Source: an uncultured Tenacibaculum sp. (lineage in GTDB: Bacteria; Bacteroidota; Bacteroidia; Flavobacteriales; Flavobacteriaceae). Taken from it: a stretch of 64,000 nt of DNA. Below are positions 41,606 through 50,165 of this stretch, piece by piece. Numbering within the stretch: position 1 is the first letter of the stretch; each line of letters opens with the position of its first letter. The stretch is taken from contig CANMIL010000001.1 of NCBI GenBank assembly GCA_947497895.1, forward strand, positions 496,001-560,000, in the 5' to 3' direction. The notes under the pieces are model-generated. The model was not told the DNA's origin. It searched no databases and saw only the letters and a program-made list of their open reading frames with translations. The position numbers were made by a program, and so were the translations under genes.

Positions 41606-43324
41606 ATGAAAAATCAAATCAAACTTTGGCTTGGGGGAACTCTGTTGATCTTATCCAGTCAAATATTCAGCCAATCACTCGGACAAGATACCGAAGGCTT
41701 CAGTACCTTAGTTTTCCCATCAACAAATATTACATTGAACCTAAGTGAAGATGTAGCTAGCTTTAGTCTATATAGAAGTTCAAGGTTTAATAATGATAAC
41801 GTAGCTTCTCTTCCAACAATATCTAGTGCTTTTAGAGGAAGTAGTGATCCTAAAATTATAAGCGAGAAACTGGAAAAAATACTAAAACAGAGAGAAGTTA
41901 TTCGAAATAAAGAAAAGGCTAGTAAATATGTTTATTATGGAGTAGATTTAAAAGGAAGCTCTGAAAACGGACTGGCTCCCATATTTTCTTCAGAAAAATT
42001 AGCTTCGTCAGCCAGTATTAATGGTCTTGTTGGGATAAAATGGATGACTCACCATCACACAAAAGAGTATTTATTAGACTATGTTCAAGCAAGGTTGAAT
42101 ATGCAAGAGTATTCAAAAATTAAAAAGCAGTTAAAAAAACTAGTACAAAACAGAGTTCTGACGGCTACGAATGAAAAGTATCTTATCACAAAGCTGAATA
42201 GCGATTCCATATCTGTTAAAGAAAAGCTTAGTAAAGTTCATAGTAATATAAACGTACTTGAAAAACTAAAAGCCAACTATGTTCCCACAATAGATGATGT
42301 TATAAATCATTTACAATTATTGGCATCGCATACGAAAGATTTACAAGGAGCAATTGATAGAAACGAACCTGATGGGAATATTTTCTCTCATAAAAAATCT
42401 TTGGAAAATCTTATAAAGAAAAAGGATTTCAAGTTTTTACTTGCATCAATTCCCTATGATAACGACAATTTCTTCGGATCAGAATGGGATAAGGTTATTG
42501 TAAAAATTGATCAATTAATTTTACAAAAGAAAGATCAAAAGTATAACGCTAAAGCTACCTTTAATTCCATACAGGAAATAGATAAAGCGATTACTTCGTT
42601 TAAAAAATATGCAAGTGGTTTAGATTTACTTCAAAAACTTGATGTAGAAAGTGAAAATGATATTATCAATCAACTAAACTATAAAAACAAATATTTAGTT
42701 TATGTCCGTGGTGGATTTTCAGGATCGGAATTCAAACTTGACCTCCAAAACGATGGAACTAGTATTGATTCTAGATTTGCCGATACTTCCTTTAATGGCT
42801 TTAACGTTGAATTGGGAACAACCATGCAATTCAAAAAGCAAAAATTCTTTGGTGCCAGTCTTGCTTATGCTTACACTCATAATTTAGGTAGTTTAGAAAA
42901 TAGAACTTTTGCCTTTCAAACCGTTGACCCGAATGTACAAGGAGGAAATTTAGTTAATGTTGAACAGATAAATGCCCTCACAGGAAGTTATGATCGTTTT
43001 CATCGTTTAGACATTAATTTAGATTATGTTTATTTGTTTAAACTTCTTGAACAACGAACCCCAGACAAACAGAGTCAAATGTATTTAAGTTTAAATCCAT
43101 ATTTAAGGCATAGAATTTACAACAATGCTGATATTTTAAAAAATAATACAGTACTGGGACTTGGTTTTCATGCCTACAATAGTAAAGACAACAAGCTCAT
43201 GGGAGGAGTATATGTACAAACAAGGGATTTATTTGGAGTACATAAAAATGATAAAGGCTTTTTTGATGAAGGAATTTCATTCGGTTTAATTGTTCAATAT
43301 AATTTTGATGGACTAAAACTATAG
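41606..43324 (+). CDS. Hypothetical outer-membrane beta-barrel protein
   Basis: Exported protein of 572 residues with a signal peptide (about 1-22, ending IFSQS). The middle (about 140-340) is helical and charged with many Lys and Leu, like a coiled coil. From about 345 on there are alternating strands (YLVYVRGGFSGSEFKLDLQN, then FNGFNVELGTTMQFKKQKFF) and the end FGLIVQYNFDGLKL, which fits a small C-terminal barrel. No known family is recognised. It follows the 41073 gene and is followed by a structured 500-base spacer. Confidence 0.7.
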   Translation: MKNQIKLWLGGTLLILSSQIFSQSLGQDTEGFSTLVFPSTNITLNLSEDVASFSLYRSSRFNNDNVASLPTISSAFRGSSDPKIISEKLEKILKQREVIRNKEKASKYVYYGVDLKGSSENGLAPIFSSEKLASSASINGLVGIKWMTHHHTKEYLLDYVQARLNMQEYSKIKKQLKKLVQNRVLTATNEKYLITKLNSDSISVKEKLSKVHSNINVLEKLKANYVPTIDDVINHLQLLASHTKDLQGAIDRNEPDGNIFSHKKSLENLIKKKDFKFLLASIPYDNDNFFGSEWDKVIVKIDQLILQKKDQKYNAKATFNSIQEIDKAITSFKKYASGLDLLQKLDVESENDIINQLNYKNKYLVYVRGGFSGSEFKLDLQNDGTSIDSRFADTSFNGFNVELGTTMQFKKQKFFGASLAYAYTHNLGSLENRTFAFQTVDPNVQGGNLVNVEQINALTGSYDRFHRLDINLDYVYLFKLLEQRTPDKQSQMYLSLNPYLRHRIYNNADILKNNTVLGLGFHAYNSKDNKLMGGVYVQTRDLFGVHKNDKGFFDEGISFGLIVQYNFDGLKL

Positions 43325-43828
43325 CGTTGGAATTAGGTAAAAAAAGAGGTTGTTCATAGCAATAAACAACCTCAACTCTACAAATGAGAAATCAACCATA
43401 CAGGTACCCCCATACCTGTATTTTATCCCCAGATAAAACTTAAAAAATCTAGGGCGTAGTTTTCCATTGATCTCAAAAATGGAAGAACTACAATATCTTT
43501 ATCGCTGTTTAGAAACATTTATCTGCAGCAACATACACTTTGAATATTTGAAATATTCAAACATTATTTCTTCAAAATTTTATGATTGAAAGCAATTTTT
43601 ACGTTCGTTTAGAAAGTAAAGCACTTCCATAGCTGGTGCAATATACAAATATTAGCAACAAAACGTGACTTATTTAATGTTAAAATTAACAAAAAACTAC
43701 AGCACTAACATTATTCTAAAACACCTCTAAAAAACCTATTGAATAACTCAATTATTTGCATAATTTTGGCTCAAATCAAACCATCAAAGAAAATACCTTA
43801 CATGTATTTTCGATATTAAAATTAAAAA
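43325..43828. other. Gene-free region with a chain of hairpins (locus B)
   Basis: Five inverted repeats follow one another: GAGGTTGTT/AACAACCTC (43346-43373, minus-strand terminator with a T run), ATACAGGTA-CCCCCA-TACCTGTAT (43398-43421), TTTTATC-CCCA-GATAAAA (43421-43438), a 13-bp stem with one bulge (43456-43491) and TTTGAATATT-TGA-AATATTCAAA (43539-43561). No frame is credible. A plus-strand promoter for the next gene lies at 43739-43768. Confidence 0.55.
43739..43768 (+). promoter_or_regulatory. Promoter of the ExbD-like protein gene
   Basis: TTG (43739-43741), a 19-base spacer and TAATTTTG (43761-43768), 60 bases before the ATG. Confidence 0.5.
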
Positions 43829-44686
43829 ATGAAAAAACTACTATTAGCATTTGCTATTCTCCTAAGCAGCCTTTGTTACTGTCAAATCAAAGGTATTGAG
43901 TTACCAAAAAATGGAGTAGAAATGAATTTAAAAAAAAGCCGTCGTACGATTGCTCTTTTTGATGTTTACTTAAAAAAAAATGGAGATGTTTATGTTCAAG
44001 ATTCACTAGTTAGTTTTGAACGGCTTGGAAATATGGCCTATAAATTTATCATTGATCATCCTTTCGACAAATTCAGTACTATTGCTCCTTTAAATATAGA
44101 CATTAATACTCCTTACAAATATGTAGACAAACTAAAAAAAGAGTTAAAAAAAGCGCAGATAAAATACTATTACAGAACGGATAACATTGAAGATTTTACT
44201 TTAGGTGTTTACTTCTTTGCTTTAGAACCTACGTTATTTTACAGAACATTAGATGAAAAATCTCCTGATGGAATTAAGTTAATACCTTTTAAGGAATACC
44301 AATCACCTGGTACTTCCAATCACCAGAATTTTATATACAACTTGTATTCCAAAAAATATAAGTTAGCTAAAGAGATTTTTACGAAGATGAAAATAAAAAA
44401 AATGAAATTCCTAGACTCATCAACATTAGTAATTAACGGCAAAAAATTTAGTTTAAATGATATTGAAGCTATTCATAATGAAATAAAAGAGGTAGATGTT
44501 TGCTTTATTGAATACCAACCAGAACTACTTTACTCAATTTATTTTAAAAACATACAATGTGTTAGAAAGGAAATGAAGTTAAGAAACAAGCTGTATAACA
44601 AAAAAGACAAAATGAGAATCCCTAACTACTTACATATTTCTCATGAAATGTTAGAGTTATTAAAAAATGCAGATATAAAAATCTAA
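43829..44686 (+). CDS. Secreted protein with an ExbD/TolR-like domain
   Basis: Exported protein of 285 residues with a signal peptide (about 1-19, ending LCYCQIKG). Residues 20-110 resemble the periplasmic domain of ExbD/TolR: KGIELPKNGVEMNL, then VYLKKNGDVYVQDSLVSFE and INTPYKYVDKLKKELKKAQI. A real ExbD has an N-terminal membrane anchor with a functional Asp, which is missing. The C-terminal half, rich in Lys and Tyr, is not recognised. It forms a likely pair with the lipoprotein gene 39 bases downstream. The resemblance is by eye and may be superficial. Confidence 0.6.
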   Translation: MKKLLLAFAILLSSLCYCQIKGIELPKNGVEMNLKKSRRTIALFDVYLKKNGDVYVQDSLVSFERLGNMAYKFIIDHPFDKFSTIAPLNIDINTPYKYVDKLKKELKKAQIKYYYRTDNIEDFTLGVYFFALEPTLFYRTLDEKSPDGIKLIPFKEYQSPGTSNHQNFIYNLYSKKYKLAKEIFTKMKIKKMKFLDSSTLVINGKKFSLNDIEAIHNEIKEVDVCFIEYQPELLYSIYFKNIQCVRKEMKLRNKLYNKKDKMRIPNYLHISHEMLELLKNADIKI

Positions 44687-44725
44687 CAGACCTATAACAT
44701 TCTAAACCTTTAAATTTCAATTTGT

Positions 44726-45301
44726 ATGAAATCCCTTCCCTACATTACCACTTTTGTTTTTCTAGTATTTATTCTAATTTCTTGTGGAACAGTAAAAACA
44801 TTAAGTACTCAAGATAAAACACATTTAAACAAGATGATTGATTCAATGTACGCCTTGGATCAAAAACATCGACATAATTTAATTGCTGTAGATTCAAAAT
44901 TCAAAGTGGATACAAAGAGTAATGATGGGAAGTTTCTGTCTCAAAAGGCGAAAAAAGAAAAATTAGGAGATCAATACACAAGGTATAGAAATACTAAAGA
45001 CAGTTTACAAAATGTTATAAGCAAAACCGATGAATCGAATACGAAACTACTACTCCATTTAACTGAAAAATATGGTTTTCCTAGTAGAAATCGATTAGAA
45101 ATATATCGAGCATCGGCCTATTCTATTTTCGTTCATTCTCCCAAAAAATATTATAGCACCATAAAAGAAGTCATTGCCAAAGAGTTTAAAGAAAATAGAA
45201 TTTCAGAATACGAAAAAGCCTATATTTTTTGGCATATAAATGGAAGAGCTGGTATGCCTCCAAGATTAAAGAAAGATGGAACTGTTTTATATGATAAATA
45301 A
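44726..45301 (+). CDS. Lipoprotein with a DUF6624-like domain
   Basis: Lipoprotein of 191 residues with lipobox ILISCGTVK (Cys about 20). The C-terminal part reads LLHLTEKYGFPSRNRL, then AYSIFVHSPKKYY, and ISEYEKAYIFWHINGRAGMP, a pattern seen in DUF6624 proteins (G-x-P, then H, then the Y-A-Y-L..R..G.PQ block). Function of that family is not known. It may be transcribed with the ExbD-like gene. No catalytic motif is certain. Confidence 0.65.
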   Translation: MKSLPYITTFVFLVFILISCGTVKTLSTQDKTHLNKMIDSMYALDQKHRHNLIAVDSKFKVDTKSNDGKFLSQKAKKEKLGDQYTRYRNTKDSLQNVISKTDESNTKLLLHLTEKYGFPSRNRLEIYRASAYSIFVHSPKKYYSTIKEVIAKEFKENRISEYEKAYIFWHINGRAGMPPRLKKDGTVLYDK

Positions 45302-45379
45302 GAAAGTTTTTTTTGACATCATTCCACCTCGAAAGGAATTATAATTTATGACGACTGAGTTTTCATAAACTCAATTACC

Positions 45380-46276
45380 ATGAAGCTATCATCTTTTCTT
45401 ATTAATATTCTATTCTTAGCTATTACCCTTCCAACATTATCACAGCAAAAAGAAGTACAAATTAAAGTTCATCATGTTTCGAATAACGTATATATGCTAA
45501 TTGGTCAAGGAGGGAATATTGCTATTTCGGTAGGTGAAGATGGTGTTTTTATGATTGATGACCAATTCGCACGATTAACACCTAAAATTTTAAAAGCAAT
45601 AAAAACGGTTAGTGAAAAAGAAATTAAATTTCTATTAAATACTCATTGGCATGGTGACCATACGGGGGGTAATGAGAATATGGAAAAAGAAGGTGCGGTA
45701 ATTATTGCACACGAAAATGTAAGAAAACGTATGAGTACGGATCAGTTTCAAAAAGAACGTAATCGTACCATAAAGGCTTCTCCGAAAGGAGCTTTGCCTG
45801 TAATTACATTTACAAAAGACCTCAACTTTCATTTTAACGGAGAATCGATATATGCTTTTCATGTACACAATGCTCATACCGATGGAGATGCCATGGTGTA
45901 TTTTGGTAATAGTAATGTACTTCATATGGGAGATACTTACTTTCAAGGGAAGTATCCGTATATTGACCTAGACTCCGGAGGAAGTGCTCAAGGATATATT
46001 GACGCTATTAAAAAAGCTCTTTTAATAATTGACGATGACACCAAAATAATTCCTGGTCATCGAAACCTCTCTTCCAAAGCTGAACTAAAAGAATACCTAG
46101 CCATGTTGGAAGAAATTAAAACGAATATTCTTATAGAAATCAACTCTGGGAAAACTGAAGATGAAGTCACGAACAACATGGAACTCACTAGAAAATATGA
46201 CAATCTAAACTATGGTGACTGGTTTATTTCTGGAAAAGCGATTCGAAAAACCTTCTATAAAAGCCTGAAACAATAA
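45380..46276 (+). CDS. Secreted MBL-fold metallo-hydrolase
   Basis: Exported metallo-beta-lactamase-fold enzyme of 298 residues with a signal peptide (about 1-21, ending LPTLSQQK). The zinc site is NTHWHGDHTGG (HxHxDH), H at NAHTDGDAMVY and PGHRNLS. Such secreted Bacteroidota proteins range from quinoprotein-relay-like hydrolases to subclass B-like lactamases, and the substrate cannot be inferred. The length and the DTYFQGKYPYIDLDSGGS block fit the SoxH/quinoprotein-relay type better than true carbapenemases. Confidence 0.88.
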   Translation: MKLSSFLINILFLAITLPTLSQQKEVQIKVHHVSNNVYMLIGQGGNIAISVGEDGVFMIDDQFARLTPKILKAIKTVSEKEIKFLLNTHWHGDHTGGNENMEKEGAVIIAHENVRKRMSTDQFQKERNRTIKASPKGALPVITFTKDLNFHFNGESIYAFHVHNAHTDGDAMVYFGNSNVLHMGDTYFQGKYPYIDLDSGGSAQGYIDAIKKALLIIDDDTKIIPGHRNLSSKAELKEYLAMLEEIKTNILIEINSGKTEDEVTNNMELTRKYDNLNYGDWFISGKAIRKTFYKSLKQ

Positions 46277-46438
46277 CTATTAACATTTCTACACGGACTA
46301 ATAATGAGTTATCAATTTATGTTTTGAAATGTCAATCAACAATTTCAATAAATCAAATCATGTAAGGCCAATAAACAGGTGATCCACTTTTTTTATTTTT
46401 TGTTTAACATAAAACAACAAACATTAAACAAAATATTT

Positions 46439-46446
46439 TATCTTTG
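46439..46446 (+). promoter_or_regulatory. -7 box of the photolyase pair
   Basis: TATCTTTG lies 26 bases before the ATG at 46473, the only clear box before the two photolyase genes. Confidence 0.45.
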
Positions 46447-46472
46447 ATATCTCCATCATAGACAAAAGAATA

Positions 46473-47774
46473 ATGCAGCAAAAAACAGCAATTGTATGGT
46501 TTACCACTAATTTAAGAGTAAAAGACAACAAAGCTCTATATGAAGCCTGTTCACAATACTCCAGAGTGATTGGTATTTATTGTTTTAACAAGCACTTATT
46601 CAATACCTCGCAGTTCGGATTCAAAAAAATCGAAAAGTTTCGCGCTCAGTTCTTAATTGAGTCCGTCGACAATCTTTCAAAAAGCCTGAGGGAATTAAAT
46701 ATTCCTTTATATACTTATTTTGATCAACCAGAAGACAAAATTCCAGTCTTTTGTAAACTCCATCAAGCCGAAGCCCTATTCTTTCAAAAAGAGTTTACTC
46801 AGGAAGAAAGTATCGTAATCAATTCCGTAAAACAAAAGCTCTCGAAGACCATAAGCCTATACTACTATTATGATCAGTTTTTGTACCATCCTGACACGAT
46901 AAATTTTGACATTAGTAATACGCCTGAGGTTTTTACTGTTTTTAGAAAAAAGATTGAAAAATACGTTGCTATTCATCCCGAATTAAAAGTAACTCCTAAA
47001 GAAGCCAGTAATTGGATTCCTGTTGATACGAAACTTCCATCATTGAAGGATCTAGGATTTGAAAATTTTGAAAAGCATCAAAAGTCTGCCTTCCCTTTTA
47101 ATGGAGGCGAAACCGAGGCACATAACCGTTTGCTTCATTATTTTTATAAAACTAAAAAGCTCCAAGTCTATAAAAAAACGAGAAACGGATTATTAGGAAT
47201 CGACTACAGTTCAAAATTTTCTCCTTGGCTAGCCAATGGTTGTATTTCGGCAAAAACAATTTACTGGGAAGTTAAAAAGTTTGAAAAGGAATTCGGAAGT
47301 AATCAGTCTACCTATTGGTTAATCTTTGAATTGATTTGGAGAGATTACTTCAAGTTTTTATCTCTTAAACATGAAAACGATTTGTTTAAAGTTACTGGAA
47401 TTAAGCGTGTAGAATATACTTGGAGGCAAGATAAAGATCATATTTATGATTGGATTCATGGACAAACTTCCAACGATTTTGTTAATGCCAATATGCTAGA
47501 ACTTAAGAAAACAGGATGGATGAGTAACAGAGGAAGGCAAAATGTAGCGTCCTATTTCGCCAAAGAACTTTTGCTAGATTGGCGTATTGGTGCTGCCTAT
47601 TTCGAAAGTATGCTTCTTGATTATGATGTGCATAGTAATTATGGAAACTGGCAATATGTAGCTGGTGTCGGCAACGATCCTAGAAATAGAAAGTTCAATG
47701 TACAATTGCAAGCTGAACGATATGACACCCAAGGAACTTACCGCAGAACTTGGCTACAATCTTCCTTATTTTAA
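46473..47774 (+). CDS. DASH-family cryptochrome/photolyase
   Basis: FAD-containing blue-light photolyase of 433 residues. The N-terminal antenna domain begins IVWFTTNLRVKDNKALYEA. The block DQFLYHPDTINFDISNTPEVFTVFRKKIEKY region (about 131-161) is typical of DASH proteins. FAD-binding elements follow: SSKFSPWLANGCIS, the W-x-x-F-x-x-L block IWRDYFKFLS, then MSNRGRQNVASYFAKELLLDWRIGA and LDYDVHSNYGNWQYVAGVG. DASH members repair CPDs in single-stranded DNA. It lies 21 bases before a second photolyase-family gene, forming a light-repair operon. Confidence 0.93.
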   Translation: MQQKTAIVWFTTNLRVKDNKALYEACSQYSRVIGIYCFNKHLFNTSQFGFKKIEKFRAQFLIESVDNLSKSLRELNIPLYTYFDQPEDKIPVFCKLHQAEALFFQKEFTQEESIVINSVKQKLSKTISLYYYYDQFLYHPDTINFDISNTPEVFTVFRKKIEKYVAIHPELKVTPKEASNWIPVDTKLPSLKDLGFENFEKHQKSAFPFNGGETEAHNRLLHYFYKTKKLQVYKKTRNGLLGIDYSSKFSPWLANGCISAKTIYWEVKKFEKEFGSNQSTYWLIFELIWRDYFKFLSLKHENDLFKVTGIKRVEYTWRQDKDHIYDWIHGQTSNDFVNANMLELKKTGWMSNRGRQNVASYFAKELLLDWRIGAAYFESMLLDYDVHSNYGNWQYVAGVGNDPRNRKFNVQLQAERYDTQGTYRRTWLQSSLF

Positions 47775-47795
47775 ATAATTCAATACAATTCCCCA

Positions 47796-49301
47796 ATGAA
47801 ACAGGTAACCTTTATTTTCCCTCACCAAATCTTTAAGAACACAGAAATCTATAATTCGAAGTATACAATCTATCTAATTGAAGAATCTTTATTCTTCAAC
47901 CAATATAATTTTCATAAACAAAAATTGGCTTTCCATAGAGCTACTATGAAGTATTATGAAAACTATTTAAAACAACAAGAATTCGAAGTTAATTATATAG
48001 AAGCGATAACTGAAGAAAGTGATATAAGAATACTTTTAGAAAAACTTATTCAACAAGGTTTAGAGGAGCTACATCTAATTGACCCTACCGACAATTGGTT
48101 GGAAAAAAGAATTACGAGTTTTAAAGATAAAATTAACATAAGCATTCAGGATTCCCCCCTTTTTATAAATAATAAAATTGAGTTATCATCTTTCTTTAAA
48201 CCAACCAAAAAAAAATTCTTTCAAACTTCTTTCTATAAAGAACAACGAACAAAAAGGAATATTCTCATGGAAAATGAGAAACCATTCGGTGGAAAATGGA
48301 CCTATGACACTGATAATCGAAAAAAATATCCGAAAGTCAAAGTCCCTCCTACTATTTCATTTCCTAAATCAAATTTATACTATCAGGAAGCGAAAGATTA
48401 TGTTCAGTTGTACTTTTCTGAAAACTTGGGTACCCTTCAAGTAGCCCCAATTTATCCAACAACCTATGGAGAGGCTGAAGTCTGGCTAACCGACTTCTTC
48501 GAATCGAGATTTCATGAATTTGGTATTTATGAAGATGCGATCGTGGCTCAGAAGCATTTTTTAAATCACAGTGTTCTTTCTCCATTAATAAATATAGGAT
48601 TATTAACTCCTGAATATGTTATTAAAAGGGCGATTAGCTATTCTGAAGAAAATGACATACCTATTAACTCATTAGAAGGTTTTGTAAGACAAATTTTGGG
48701 TTGGCGTGAGTTTATACGTGGAATTTATGAGGTTAAAGGAACGGAAGAAAGAACTAGAAACTTTTGGAATCACAATCGAAAAATACCAGCTTCATTTTAC
48801 GATGGAACAACCGGTATATTACCTGTAGACACAACTATAAAAAAATTAAAATCTACTAGTTACGCTCATCATATAGAAAGATTAATGATTCTTGGGAACT
48901 TTATGCTCCTTTGTGAATTTGCCCCAAATGAGGTATACAAATGGTTTATGGAGTTTTTTATTGATAGCTATGACTGGGTAATGGTTCCAAATGTTTATGG
49001 AATGAGCCTCTTTGCAGATGGCGGATTAATGTCTACAAAACCTTATATCAGCAGTAGTAATTATATCAAGAAAATGAGCGATTATCCAAATGGCGATTGG
49101 CAAAATATCTGGGATGGATTGTTTTGGAGATTTATGGATAAAAACCGCGCTTTTTTATCTAAAAACCCACGACTTAAAATGCTAATTACGAATTTAGATA
49201 AAATGGACTCTGAAAAACGTACGAAGCATTTTGAAAACGCCAATACCTTTTTAAATAACCTTAACAAACCTAAAAGCTCTAGGCAATTGGATTTATTATA
49301 A
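47796..49301 (+). CDS. Photolyase of the PhrB/FeS-BCP family, lacking the Fe-S cysteines
   Basis: Cryptochrome/photolyase of 501 residues in the bacterial (6-4) photolyase-like group: TFIFPHQIF at the start, LGWREFIRGIYE (about 298-309), HHIERLMILGNFMLL (about 354-368), EWFMEFFIDSYDWVMVPNVYGMSLFADGG-type FAD region, and YISSSNYIKKMSDY. Characterised members bind a 4Fe-4S cluster through one Cys near NFxLL and three after MSDY. Here the only Cys in the protein is in NFMLLC, and the region after MSDY reads PNGDWQNIWDGLFW, without Cys. So the cluster should be absent. (6-4) repair is inferred from family only. Confidence 0.9.
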   Translation: MKQVTFIFPHQIFKNTEIYNSKYTIYLIEESLFFNQYNFHKQKLAFHRATMKYYENYLKQQEFEVNYIEAITEESDIRILLEKLIQQGLEELHLIDPTDNWLEKRITSFKDKINISIQDSPLFINNKIELSSFFKPTKKKFFQTSFYKEQRTKRNILMENEKPFGGKWTYDTDNRKKYPKVKVPPTISFPKSNLYYQEAKDYVQLYFSENLGTLQVAPIYPTTYGEAEVWLTDFFESRFHEFGIYEDAIVAQKHFLNHSVLSPLINIGLLTPEYVIKRAISYSEENDIPINSLEGFVRQILGWREFIRGIYEVKGTEERTRNFWNHNRKIPASFYDGTTGILPVDTTIKKLKSTSYAHHIERLMILGNFMLLCEFAPNEVYKWFMEFFIDSYDWVMVPNVYGMSLFADGGLMSTKPYISSSNYIKKMSDYPNGDWQNIWDGLFWRFMDKNRAFLSKNPRLKMLITNLDKMDSEKRTKHFENANTFLNNLNKPKSSRQLDLL

Positions 49302-49531
49302 GTCCAATTACATTTCAAATAATTGTTACAGAAGCAACCACAAACCTCTTCTGTATGTTGCTAATTTCCCTATTTTATTTGGCATATTTTTTGATTTCTT
49401 TAAAATAAACAACATTTTTTTTACAAATATGTGACCTATGAAAAAAAACTGTGTCATAATTAATGTAAACGAAAAGTTCTTATTTATTTCGAAATAGACA
49501 TTTAACTAGATATCATAATTGATAGCAAAAA

Positions 49532-49586
49532 ATGAAACATAAAGTAAACCTCATTGGATAGACCGAGGTCCCTAAAAAGAAACATT
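49532..49586 (+). repeat. 55-bp direct repeat, copy 1
   Basis: Matches 49732-49786 at 54 of 55 positions (T at 49559 against C at 49759), with exactly 200 bp between starts. It begins ATGAAACATAAAGTAAACC and contains ACCTC...GAGGT, a short inverted repeat. Identity ends sharply on both sides. In this copy the frame from ATG stops after nine codons. Confidence 0.9.
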
Positions 49587-49731
49587 ACCAAACGCTAAAA
49601 ACTACTTGATTCTACATAAAATACTTAATTGCTATGTCAAAAAATAAAACTTACTACTGCGTTTATCTCTAATTACTTACACTACACCACATACGAATTT
49701 TACTCGATATTAATCGATTGATTACAATTAG

Positions 49732-49786
49732 ATGAAACATAAAGTAAACCTCATTGGACAGACCGAGGTCCCTAAAAAGAAACATT
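49732..49786 (+). repeat. 55-bp direct repeat, copy 2
   Basis: Second copy of the element. The single C in place of T removes the stop, so the frame from ATG here runs 27 codons (MKHKVNLIGQTEVPKKK at its start). The conservation continues past the stop of copy 1, which argues for a DNA or RNA element rather than a peptide. Confidence 0.9.
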
Positions 49787-50050
49787 TACATAGGTTGCAA
49801 TCCATAAATATTTAAAAATACATAACTAATCAATCAATTAACTTACTACAACTTCTTGCCCTTACACACTGCACACTATATTAACCCTCTTTTCGGTATA
49901 ATAACATCAACTCTAACATCTTATTTCTAACAACAGGCATCTGTAACAAATGTTACACGCTATCAAGTAATTATCTATTATATTTATATCATCAAGAAAA
50001 CAGAAACATAAAATTTATCATATACCTTAGATGACTATTTCATATAGTCG

Positions 50051-50090
50051 AAAGGCTTACTCAATAAAGTAAGCCTTTTATTTTGTTTTA
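50051..50090 (+). terminator. Plus-strand terminator without an upstream gene
   Basis: AAAGGCTTACT/AGTAAGCCTTT (50051-50061, 50068-50078) followed by TTATTTTG. The nearest protein gene upstream ends 750 bases away, so it probably ends a non-coding or leader transcript. Confidence 0.8.
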
Positions 50091-50165
50091 AATTCACATT
50101 CACATCTCTTTTATTCTTTTTATAATTCAATTTCAATTGATTATATTTAAGAAAAGAATATTTGC

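Larger units (their letters stand above)
49302..50165. other. Gene-free region with a duplicated 55-bp element
   Basis: 864 bases without a believable protein gene. It holds two copies of a 55-bp element (49532 and 49732), short frames of 9-27 codons that start at those copies, a GACTAT/ATAGTC hairpin (50033-50049) and a plus-strand terminator (50051-50090) that ends no annotated gene. A non-coding transcript covering the repeats is therefore possible. Confidence 0.55.

Noticed and set aside
45346-45368. TTATGA...TCATAA before the MBL hydrolase gene as a third Crp/Fnr operator
   Set aside because: The half-sites are separated by 11 bases instead of 6, and no -7 box follows at the right distance.
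49532-49786. The two 55-bp repeats as the start of a CRISPR array
   Set aside because: There are only two copies, 145 bp of spacer between them, and no cas gene anywhere in the window.
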